Positions 1 to 5,761 of a stretch of 5,803 nt of DNA are shown here, piece after piece; position 1 is the first letter of the stretch, and every line of letters starts with the position of its first letter. This stretch comes from an uncultured Eubacteriales bacterium (GTDB taxonomy: Bacteria; Bacillota; Clostridia; Oscillospirales; CAG-382): the NCBI GenBank assembly GCA_934444485.1, contig CAKSCN010000151.1, positions 1 through 5,803 of the forward strand. The letters run 5' to 3'. Under the pieces are notes generated by a model. It saw nothing but the letters and a program-made list of their open reading frames with translations. It was not told the origin of the DNA and ran no database searches. The position numbers were made by a program, and so were the translations under genes.

Positions 1-2
1 CT

Positions 3-43
3 GCGGCGTGAGATAAACCCACGCCCTACAAAATACCATAGAG
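3..43 (+). repeat. GC-rich palindromic dispersed repeat, copy A
   Basis: The unit begins GCGGCGTGAG, contains a GGCGTG/CACGCC stem (5-10 with 20-25), continues CCCTACA and ends TACCATAGAG. It matches copy C (5568-5609) base for base over most of its length, and copy B in the opposite orientation. A third arm, GCGTGGGT (43-50), can also pair with ACCCACGC (17-24), so two alternative stems compete. The copy may continue beyond the window edge. Confidence 0.7.
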
Positions 44-72
44 CGTGGGTGTAATCCTTAAAATTTCCCCCT

Positions 73-110
73 GCAAAACGAAGTTCTGCACGCTGAACGA
101 AGTTCTGCGT
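73..110. repeat. Two abutting GAA-loop hairpins downstream of polC
   Basis: Positions 73-89 pair GCAAAAC with GTTCTGC around a GAA loop, with one mismatch. Positions 90-110 pair ACGC-T-GAAC with GTTC-T-GCGT around another GAA loop, also with one mismatch. The shared ACGAAGTTCTGC at 78-89 and 97-108 forms a direct repeat with a 19-nt period. Loop size and loop sequence match the complement of the TTC loops in the array upstream of aroK, so these may belong to the same family in the opposite orientation. They lack the GTGAAAT linker. Confidence 0.6.
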
Positions 111-125
111 TTTAAAGTTCTTTTG

Positions 126-149
126 GTACTTTTCTTTCAAGAAAAGTAC
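126..149. terminator. Perfect palindrome after polC, possible terminator
   Basis: The arms GTACTTTTCTT (126-136) and AAGAAAAGTAC (139-149) are perfectly complementary, with TC between them. As RNA this gives about a 10-bp stem with a 4-nt loop. It starts 47 nt past the polC stop, where a terminator would be expected. The minus strand continues CAAAAGAACTTT rather than with a run of T, and the stem is AT-rich, so it is not a textbook intrinsic terminator. It could instead be a dispersed repeat or an RNA-stabilising 3' end. Confidence 0.4.
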
Positions 150-150
150 A

Positions 151-200
151 CCCCGTAAACTCCCGTAAAGCCTCCGTAAGCTCCCATAAGCCCTCGTCAG
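151..200. repeat. Five degenerate 10-bp tandem units overlapping the polC stop
   Basis: Successive 10-mers read CCCCGTAAAC, TCCCGTAAAG, CCTCCGTAAG, CTCCCATAAG and CCCTCGTCAG. The first four share a C-rich half followed by RTAAR; the last is weaker and contains the complement of the polC stop codon (197-199). On the minus strand the unit is roughly CTTACGGGAG. The period is close to one helical turn. Confidence 0.6.
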
Positions 201-3200
201 AACATAGAGATTTGGTTTGTTTCGGAGAGGGTATCGAGGACGCCGTTGGCACGGAGGATATCGAGTACGCCTCGTGAGAGCTGGGCACGGGTACGCAGAT
301 CCTCGACCGAGAGGAACTTACCGTCGGCGGCGGAATCTTCTATGCTCTGCGCCGCAACGTCGCCAAGACCTCCGAGCGAGGAGAACGGCATACGTATCGC
401 TCCGTCCTCAGGGAGGAACGCAAACGCCTTTGAACGGTAAAGGTCAACCGGCAGGAACTGTATCTTTCTCGCACACGCTTCGTTTACAAGCTGGAGAGTT
501 GATAAAAGCTCCGCTTCTTTCTGCGACGCATCGCGTCCTTTTTCCTCTATCTCCTTCATCGTCTGCTCGATGAACTTCTTGCCCTTGCCGACTACCTCTG
601 CGTCAAAGCCGCCGGGCGCTACCGTGAGAAACGCCGAGTAAAACTCAAGCGGCATGTGTACCTTCATCCACCCAAGCCTCAGCGACGATATTACGTATGC
701 CGCCGCATGAGCCTTCGGGAACATATACTTTATCTTCTTGCACGAGTCTATGTACCACTGCGGCACATCGTGCGCAAGCATAGCCTCTTCGTATTCCGGC
801 TTCAGTCCCCGTCCCTTTCGCACGTCCTCCATTATCTTGAACGACATACTTCTGTCGAGGTTGTGGTAAATGAGGTAAACCATGATGCTGTCTCTCGTTC
901 CGATAACGTCGGATATCGTGCAGACGCCGTTCTTGATAAGCTCTTGGGCGTTGCCGAGCCATACGTCCGTGCCGTGGGAAAGTCCCGATATCTGCAAAAG
1001 GTCGGTGAAATTCTTCGGCTTCGAGTCAACAAGCATCTGACGCACAAACTTCGTGCCGAACTCCGGCAGTCCGAACGTGCCGACCTCGCTCCCTATGTCC
1101 TCAGGCTTTACGCCGAGCGACTTCGTCGAGAGAAACAGCTCCATTACGTCCGGGTCGGAAAGCGGTATATCGAGAATGTTCAGCTTGCCGTACTTCTCCA
1201 TCATGCGGTATTTCGTCGGCACATCGTGTCCGAGAAGGTCAAGCTTAAGTATCGTGTCGTGCAGATACTCAAACGCAAAGTGCGTCGTCACCGTGCCGCT
1301 CTTTACATCGTCCGCAGGGTGCTGTACCGGCGTGAAATCGTATACCGAATATTCCTTCGGCACAACTATGATTCCGCCCGGGTGCTGTCCCGTTGTCCTC
1401 TTGACGCCCTCGCACCCCTTTGACAGTCTCGTTTCTTCCGCCTTGTTCAGCACTATTCCCTTTTCCTCACAGTACTTTTTTACGAAGCCGTATGCCGTTT
1501 TTTCCGCAAGCGTACCGAGAGTTCCGGCACGGAAAACGTGTCCCTCTCCGAAAAGCACCTCGGTGTACTTGTGCGCTTCGCCCTGAACGTCGCCGGAAAA
1601 GTTGAGGTCGATATCCGGGGACTTGTCGCCGTTGAAGCCGAGAAACGTCTCGAAAGGTATGTCGTGACCGTCGTGCTTCATCGGTATGCCGCAGTTGGGA
1701 CAGTTCTTCTCCGGAAGGTCAAAGCCCGAGCCGACCGAACCGTCGTTTATAAACTCGGAGTGCTTGCACTTTTCACAGCGGTAGTGCGGCGGCAGAGGAT
1801 TTACCTCCGTGATACCTCCCATCGTCGCCGCAAAGGACGAGCCGACAGAGCCTCTCGAGCCGACCTGATATCCTCTGTCCTCACTGAACTTTATAAGTCT
1901 TCTCGCTATGACGTAAAGCGGCGCAAAGCCGTTCTTGATGATTGAGGTAAGCTCCTTTTTCAGACGCTCCTCAACTATCGTCGGAAGCGGATCGCCGTAC
2001 ATACTCTTCGCCTTTGTGTAGCAGTCGTGCGACAGCTCCTCCTCAGCACCCTCCATACTCGGCGGATAGTTGCCCTTGGGTATCGGACGCACCTCTTCTA
2101 TCATGTCGGCAATGAGCCGTGTATTGGTAACGACAACCTCGTATGCCTTCTCCTCGCCGAGATACGCAAATTCTTCAAGCATCTCCTCGGTCGTGCGCAT
2201 ATAAAGCGGAATGTGCTTATCGGCGTCGGGCATCTTCTTCGCCGCAAGGAGTATCTGACGGTATATCTCGTCCTCGGGATTTATGAAGTGTACGTCTCCC
2301 GTTGCAACGACAGGCTTTCCCAGCTCCTCGCCGAGAGAAATTATCTTGCGGTTTATGTCGTGAAGAGCCTCGTTGTCCGCAAGCGTGCCGCCCGCAATGA
2401 GAAAGGCGTTGTTGCCGTCGGGCTGAATTTCGAGGTAGTCGTAGTACGACGCTATCTCTTTTACCTCGCTCTCCGGCTTTCCCTCGAGTATTGCACGGAA
2501 AAGCTCACCCGCCTCGCAGGCAGAGCCGATTATAAGTCCCTCTCGGTACTGCGTGAGTACGGTTTTCGGGATTCTCGGAAAACGCTGATAAAAGTCAAGG
2601 TATGACTGCGACACCATGCGGTAGAGGTTTTTGAGTCCCACAAGGTTCTTTACAAGAATTATCTGGTGGAAGGTCGGAAGCTTTTTCGGGTCGGTCTTCT
2701 GCGCCATTACTCCCACTGTCTCGGACACCGAGAAAAGTCCCTCGGAGGCAAGCTTCTCAATCATTTTGCCGAATATGAGCGCAAGCATATGAGCGTCGTC
2801 GCTTGCTCTGTGGTGGTTGAAGTCTCCGAGGTCGAAGTACTTTGCGACAGCGTCGAGCTTATGACTCTTGAGGTCGGCGTTTACGTAGCGTGACACCGCA
2901 ACAGTGTCGATGTAGGTCGGAGAAAACGGAATGTGAAGCTTCTCGGCAAAGTTCCGCAGGAAGCCGACGTCGAACGACGCGTTGTGCGCCACGAGTATTG
3001 CGTCCTTCGCATATTCGAGAAACATCGGAAGCGCTTTATCGACAGTCGGCGCATCCTTTACCATGTCGTCCGTGATTCCCGTTATCTCGGTTATCTTCTC
3101 GGGTATCGGCATTTCGGGATTGACGAAGGTGTTGAACGTGTCGTAAATCTTGCCGCCCCGGTACTTCACCGCACCTATTTCCGTAATGCCGCAGGTACGT

Positions 3201-4666
3201 ATGGACGTTCCCGTCGTTTCAAGGTCGAACACGACAAACTCGCTCTCGGCGAACGAAGCGTCCTTTTCGCCGTAAACGGCACGTGCGGTGTCGTCCACAA
3301 AATACGCCTCGATACCGTATATTACCTTGACGTCGCCCATCTTCTCGGCGGCAAGCATCGTCTGCGGAAACGCCTGAAGATTTCCGTGGTCGGTTATCGC
3401 AACCGCCGGCTGTCCCCACGCTTTGACCTGCTTTATGATGTCTTTCGGCTCGCCCGTTGCGTCCATAGACGACATATTCGTGTGAAGATGAAGCTCGACT
3501 CTTTTTTCGGGAGCGTTGTCCTTGCGGACTATTTTCTTTACCGCCGCTATGGCGTTGGGTCTCACAACCACGCAGTTGTCGTAATCGTCGTAAGCCGCCT
3601 TGCCCGAGAGAGCGACGCACATTCCGTCGGCAAGCTTTGAGTATTCCTCGTCCTGCTCAATATCGTATATGCTCTTGACGACGGCGGAGGAGTCCTTGTC
3701 GGTAATGAAAAACGTGAGAAGATACTTCTTTCCGCTTTTCAGGAGCTTCTTTTCAAGGCAGAAAACCTCGCCGCATATCGTAAACTTATTCGAGCCGTCC
3801 TTTATCTCACGTATCGGCAGAACGTTGAAATTCTTTATCGTGCCGTGAATGGGTTCGGGTTCGTTTACGTCGAATTTCATTCTGCCCGACGTCACAACGC
3901 CCTCGTCGAAGTTGCACTCTGCGGATGCCGCCTCGGATGAAAGAGAGTTCATCTGCTCGATATGCTCGCCCTTTTCGGAGTCACCGCTTCGGTTGCCGTC
4001 AGCCGAATGACGCTCACGCTCCGGAGGCGGAGGAATGTACGTAATCGGAGGGGGAGTCGGAGCCATGGCGGCATATTCCTCGTAGGCTATTGAGGTTTTC
4101 CCTGAAAAGGTGACGGTGTGATTCTCGCCGAAACAGTCGGAGATTATCCGGGACAGCTTTTCACCGCAGCCTGCCGCAGACAAAAGGGAGAGTCCGCCGT
4201 TGCAGAGCTTTATATCTATGACGGCGTTCTCAGTTCCGTCGGTACTTTCAAGGCTCACGCTTGCGACTTCGTCGAAGGTATCGGAGGAAACGATGCTTAC
4301 GCTGTCACCGCCGTCGCCGACTGCCGCAAATGAGACCTCCGCCCCTGCAAAGAAGCCGTTGCCGAATACGCTGTCACGCTTGAAATACGAAAGTACATCC
4401 GCCATTTTGTCGAGAGTAAAGCGAATGCCTGCGTCGGCGTAGGACGGACGTATTCTCACACCTGCGCACTCGTGAGCGGCGGCAATGGCGTTTTCAATCT
4501 CGCAGAGCTTGGAGTAAGGCACATATTCCGAAAACTTCACCGTCATATCGACAAGGCGGCGTTCTTTGTCAACACGCACCGAAAAGTCGGTGATGCCGTC
4601 GATTACCGCACGCTCATCCGGGGTAGGCGTGTACTTTTTGAATTTGCGCAGAAAAAGCTCGCTCAT
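197..4666 (-). CDS. polC: DNA polymerase III alpha subunit, PolC type, with proofreading exonuclease
   Basis: This is the replicative polymerase that extends DNA at the fork; it works with the sliding clamp and proofreads its own product. The 1489 residues compare with about 1440 in Bacillus PolC. Domains in order: N-terminal domain 1-195; proline-rich, charged linker about 199-265; OB fold about 270-375; PHP domain from HLHT (393-396) and TDHGNL (425-430), resuming after the exonuclease with CEAGE (717-721) and GDVH (790-793). The DEDDh exonuclease inserted in PHP (about 475-640) shows D481, E483, D566, H619 and D624. The palm has SRGSVGSSF (937-945), a Cys4 zinc site (C964, C967, C989, C992), PDIDLNFS (1017-1024) with D1018 and D1020, GQHPGG (1093-1098) and D1143. 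A helix-hairpin-helix lies near 1427-1450, and the chain ends in QISMF, a clamp-binding peptide. The ATG at 4666 overlaps the aroK stop and has an AAAAAGGA site 8 nt upstream. An oddity is GHDVP (1146-1150) where Bacillus has GHDDP. No frameshift is seen. Confidence 0.98.
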   Translation of the reverse strand: MSELFLRKFKKYTPTPDERAVIDGITDFSVRVDKERRLVDMTVKFSEYVPYSKLCEIENAIAAAHECAGVRIRPSYADAGIRFTLDKMADVLSYFKRDSVFGNGFFAGAEVSFAAVGDGGDSVSIVSSDTFDEVASVSLESTDGTENAVIDIKLCNGGLSLLSAAGCGEKLSRIISDCFGENHTVTFSGKTSIAYEEYAAMAPTPPPITYIPPPPERERHSADGNRSGDSEKGEHIEQMNSLSSEAASAECNFDEGVVTSGRMKFDVNEPEPIHGTIKNFNVLPIREIKDGSNKFTICGEVFCLEKKLLKSGKKYLLTFFITDKDSSAVVKSIYDIEQDEEYSKLADGMCVALSGKAAYDDYDNCVVVRPNAIAAVKKIVRKDNAPEKRVELHLHTNMSSMDATGEPKDIIKQVKAWGQPAVAITDHGNLQAFPQTMLAAEKMGDVKVIYGIEAYFVDDTARAVYGEKDASFAESEFVVFDLETTGTSIRTCGITEIGAVKYRGGKIYDTFNTFVNPEMPIPEKITEITGITDDMVKDAPTVDKALPMFLEYAKDAILVAHNASFDVGFLRNFAEKLHIPFSPTYIDTVAVSRYVNADLKSHKLDAVAKYFDLGDFNHHRASDDAHMLALIFGKMIEKLASEGLFSVSETVGVMAQKTDPKKLPTFHQIILVKNLVGLKNLYRMVSQSYLDFYQRFPRIPKTVLTQYREGLIIGSACEAGELFRAILEGKPESEVKEIASYYDYLEIQPDGNNAFLIAGGTLADNEALHDINRKIISLGEELGKPVVATGDVHFINPEDEIYRQILLAAKKMPDADKHIPLYMRTTEEMLEEFAYLGEEKAYEVVVTNTRLIADMIEEVRPIPKGNYPPSMEGAEEELSHDCYTKAKSMYGDPLPTIVEERLKKELTSIIKNGFAPLYVIARRLIKFSEDRGYQVGSRGSVGSSFAATMGGITEVNPLPPHYRCEKCKHSEFINDGSVGSGFDLPEKNCPNCGIPMKHDGHDIPFETFLGFNGDKSPDIDLNFSGDVQGEAHKYTEVLFGEGHVFRAGTLGTLAEKTAYGFVKKYCEEKGIVLNKAEETRLSKGCEGVKRTTGQHPGGIIVVPKEYSVYDFTPVQHPADDVKSGTVTTHFAFEYLHDTILKLDLLGHDVPTKYRMMEKYGKLNILDIPLSDPDVMELFLSTKSLGVKPEDIGSEVGTFGLPEFGTKFVRQMLVDSKPKNFTDLLQISGLSHGTDVWLGNAQELIKNGVCTISDVIGTRDSIMVYLIYHNLDRSMSFKIMEDVRKGRGLKPEYEEAMLAHDVPQWYIDSCKKIKYMFPKAHAAAYVISSLRLGWMKVHMPLEFYSAFLTVAPGGFDAEVVGKGKKFIEQTMKEIEEKGRDASQKEAELLSTLQLVNEACARKIQFLPVDLYRSKAFAFLPEDGAIRMPFSSLGGLGDVAAQSIEDSAADGKFLSVEDLRTRAQLSRGVLDILRANGVLDTLSETNQISMF
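4663..4666 (-). promoter_or_regulatory. ATGA stop/start overlap between aroK and polC
   Basis: On the minus strand the four bases read ATGA: ATG starts polC and TGA ends aroK. This arrangement is typical of translationally coupled genes in one operon and implies that the two proteins are made from one message. Confidence 0.9.
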
Positions 4667-5175
4667 GATATGTATCCTTTTTCTTTCAGTGCCGAGATTA
4701 TTTTTTCGACGTTCTGCTCCGTCGTCGCACCTCGGCAGTCAACCGTCACATCGGCGTATTTTTCGTAGCACGGTATACGCTCACGGTAAAGGTCAAGGAG
4801 CGTCTCGCCCTCGCCGAACGCAATACCCCTCGTTTTCATGTTTTTGATACGGCGCTTTACGGCGTCATACGGGAGCGAAAGGTAGACGACCGTGCCGTTC
4901 TTTTTCAGATGTTCCATCGCCGCCTCACGCAGAACCGCACTTCCGCCGGTTGCGACGACCGTGCCGTCATAATGAGTTGAAAGAATGGAATCACGCTCGA
5001 TATCGAGAAATTTTTCTTTGCCGTATTCCTCGACTATTTTGTAAAGCTTCATTGACGCAAGCCGCTGTATTACAAGGTCTGTGTCGTCGAAGCTCATTCC
5101 GAGAGCCTTTGCGAGAAGTACGCCGAGAGTGCTTTTTCCGCTGCCCGGCATTCCGATAAGTATGATGTTTTTCAT
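4663..5175 (-). CDS. aroK: Shikimate kinase-family P-loop kinase (AroK-like, divergent substrate site)
   Basis: The fold is that of shikimate kinase, the cytosolic enzyme that moves the ATP gamma-phosphate to the 3-OH of shikimate in the chorismate pathway. The 170 residues match the usual family length. The Walker A loop is GMPGSGKST (8-16, K14 and S15), and DTD at 31-33 matches the family acidic pair. E60, the lid arginine R116 and the RxPxY motif (R133, P135, Y137) are present. Two substrate-site positions differ. The FRxxE arginine that contacts the shikimate carboxylate is Leu57 (KFLDIE), and the family GGG is GGS (77-79). ATP binding therefore looks intact, while shikimate as substrate is likely but not certain. 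I chose the start at 5175 because GGAGG lies 4 nt upstream and the first residues, MKNIILIGMPG, match the family N-terminus. The frame stays open upstream to 5511, but that stretch is made of intergenic repeats. It is followed by polC with an ATGA overlap. Confidence 0.88.
   Translation of the reverse strand: MKNIILIGMPGSGKSTLGVLLAKALGMSFDDTDLVIQRLASMKLYKIVEEYGKEKFLDIERDSILSTHYDGTVVATGGSAVLREAAMEHLKKNGTVVYLSLPYDAVKRRIKNMKTRGIAFGEGETLLDLYRERIPCYEKYADVTVDCRGATTEQNVEKIISALKEKGYIS
4675..4682 (-). promoter_or_regulatory. Ribosome binding site of polC, inside the end of aroK
   Basis: On the minus strand this reads AAAAAGGA, 8 nt before the polC ATG at 4666. It lies within the last codons of aroK, so ribosomes finishing aroK pass over it and stop at the overlapping TGA. 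This fits reinitiation or translational coupling. The core is only AGGA, weaker than the aroK site. Confidence 0.65.
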
Positions 5176-5179
5176 AGTG

Positions 5180-5184
5180 CCTCC
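5180..5184 (-). promoter_or_regulatory. Ribosome binding site of aroK
   Basis: On the minus strand this reads GGAGG, followed by CACT and then the ATG at 5175. It is a full-strength Shine-Dalgarno core with a short 4-nt spacer. It fixes the start at 5175 rather than any of the far-upstream ATGs in the same frame. The first hairpin of the array begins only 12 nt further upstream. Confidence 0.8.
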
Positions 5185-5195
5185 GGTGGTAGAAT

Positions 5196-5328
5196 GTGTT
5201 CCTTGCGGAACACGTGAAATGTTTTGCTTGCGCAAAACGAGAAATACACCTGCGGTGCGTGAAATATCTCGCTTCGCTCGATGTGAAATGTTGCTTCGCA
5301 ACGTTGGGGAGGAAAAGCTTCGCTTTTC
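5196..5328. repeat. Tandem array of six small hairpins joined by GTGAAAT linkers
   Basis: Read on the plus strand, short inverted repeats follow at 19-26 nt spacing: GTGTTCC/GGAACAC (5196-5213), GTTTTGC/GCAAAAC (5221-5238), CACC/GGTG (5247-5257), a degenerate ATC..GAT unit (5266-5282), GTTGC/GCAAC (5290-5302) and GAAAAGC/GCTTTTC (5312-5328). Loops are TTGC, TTGC, TGC, then TTC. The stems differ in sequence, but linkers are nearly constant: GTGAAAT at 5214, 5259 and 5283, and GAGAAAT at 5239. The last two units are joined by a different linker. On the minus strand, the probable aroK message, linkers read ATTTCAC and triloops GAA. Structure is conserved while stem sequence is not. The array ends 12 nt before the aroK ribosome binding site. 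Its function is unknown. Confidence 0.85.
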
Positions 5329-5351
5329 TTCAATGATTTTATGGTGCGAAT

Positions 5352-5420
5352 TTTGAGGCTGTGCGATAAAAGGAGAGCGGGCTTTTGCCGAGGGTGTTGG
5401 TGTTTGAGGTTGTACGATTA
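5352..5420 (+). repeat. Direct repeat TTTGAGGYTGTRCGATWA, two copies
   Basis: TTTGAGGCTGTGCGATAA (5352-5369) and TTTGAGGTTGTACGATTA (5403-5420) match at 15 of 18 positions, 51 nt apart. The second copy is also the left arm of the inverted repeat at 5408-5490, so three related versions of this motif occur within 140 nt. Confidence 0.55.
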
Positions 5421-5490
5421 TCCTAAGCCTTTTTGATGTTTTGTAGGGCGGGGGGTTAACTCCCGCCGCTACCTCCGATAATCGACAACC
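5408..5490. repeat. Inverted repeat enclosing copy B
   Basis: The left arm GGTTGTACGATTATC (5408-5422) and the right arm GATAATCGACAACC (5477-5490) are complementary except for one extra A in the left arm. The 54 nt between them contain copy B. The whole could fold as a long stem topped by the GC-rich hairpin, or it could mark a short insertion element of about 83 bp with terminal inverted repeats. Confidence 0.65.
5438..5469 (-). repeat. GC-rich palindromic dispersed repeat, copy B
   Basis: On the minus strand this reads GCGGCGGGAG, then GTTAAC at the hairpin centre, then CCCGCCCTACAAAA. The core hairpin (5447-5467) has a 6-bp GGCGGG/CCCGCC stem and is 21 nt long, as in copy A. The similarity to copies A and C fades after CCCTACA. 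It sits inside the larger inverted repeat at 5408-5490. Confidence 0.7.
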
Positions 5491-5567
5491 TTGGATAATA
5501 CGCATTTTCAATAACCGTTTTGTTGCGTTTCTACGGCACGCTATACATAACCTTACATTGGGTTCTT

Positions 5568-5609
5568 GCGGCGGGAGACAAGCCGCCCGCCCTACAGTAT
5601 ACCATGGAG
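5568..5609 (+). repeat. GC-rich palindromic dispersed repeat, copy C
   Basis: It begins GCGGCGGGAG, carries a GGCGGG/CCCGCC stem (5570-5575 with 5586-5591), continues CCCTACA and ends TACCATGGAG. It faces away from copy B, so together they form imperfect 28-29 bp inverted arms (5442-5469 and 5568-5596) around about 98 bp. This resembles the ends of a small non-autonomous element, although two independent insertions explain it equally well. Confidence 0.7.
5596..5604 (-). promoter_or_regulatory. Possible extended -10 promoter element for aroK-polC
   Basis: On the minus strand this reads TGGTATACT, fitting the extended -10 form TGnTATAAT with one change. No TTGACA-like -35 is found 17 nt upstream. 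It lies at the edge of repeat copy C, and copy A has the related TGGTATTTT. If used, transcripts would begin near 5589 and carry a leader of about 415 nt including the hairpin array. This is the best match I found upstream of aroK but remains weak; transcription may also enter from outside the window. Confidence 0.2.
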
Positions 5610-5714
5610 AGAATGCGAACCTCGAGCTTCACACTCTCAAGAAAGCGTGATTTTCACCGAATTCCCCATGAGCAAGCGCAAACCTCAATTTACGCACTTT
5701 CCAAAAAGCTCATC

Positions 5715-5761
5715 TTCGCAAAAATGAAATTGTCGAGCCATGCGAGGCGTTTCATTGCGAA
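5715..5761. repeat. Hairpin with 12-bp stem and AAA bulge
   Basis: TTCGCA-AAA-ATGAAA (5715-5729) pairs with TTTCATTGCGAA (5750-5761), leaving a three-base bulge and a 20-nt loop. No T-run follows on either strand, so it does not look like an intrinsic terminator. Confidence 0.5.

Noticed and set aside
656..1423. Plus-strand open frame of 255 codons, and similar ones at 2027-2605 and 2933-3640
   Set aside because: They lie antisense within polC, are rich in Arg, Val and Tyr as expected from mirrored codon bias, and have no domain features. polC is complete and clearly the real gene.
5196..5328. CRISPR array
   Set aside because: The constant parts are only about 7 nt, the units are 19-26 nt, and the variable parts are self-complementary. 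This is unlike CRISPR repeats and spacers.
5176..5511. N-terminal extension of the kinase by about 112 residues in the same open frame
   Set aside because: The extension is the translation of the hairpin array and other repeats, and it resembles no AroK N-terminus. The GGAGG and ATG at 5175 give a family-length protein. The absence of stops is probably chance.
5490..5525. Minus-strand TTGAAA and TATTAT as a promoter
   Set aside because: The two hexamers are only 5 nt apart, and no suitable partner lies at 16-18 nt for either.
5176..5600. Riboswitch or T-box leader for aroK
   Set aside because: I could find no T-box sequence, known aptamer core or terminator with a T-run before aroK. The structure present is repeated hairpins.
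5715..5761. Intrinsic terminator of a gene upstream of the window
   Set aside because: The stem is bulged and no T-run follows on either strand.
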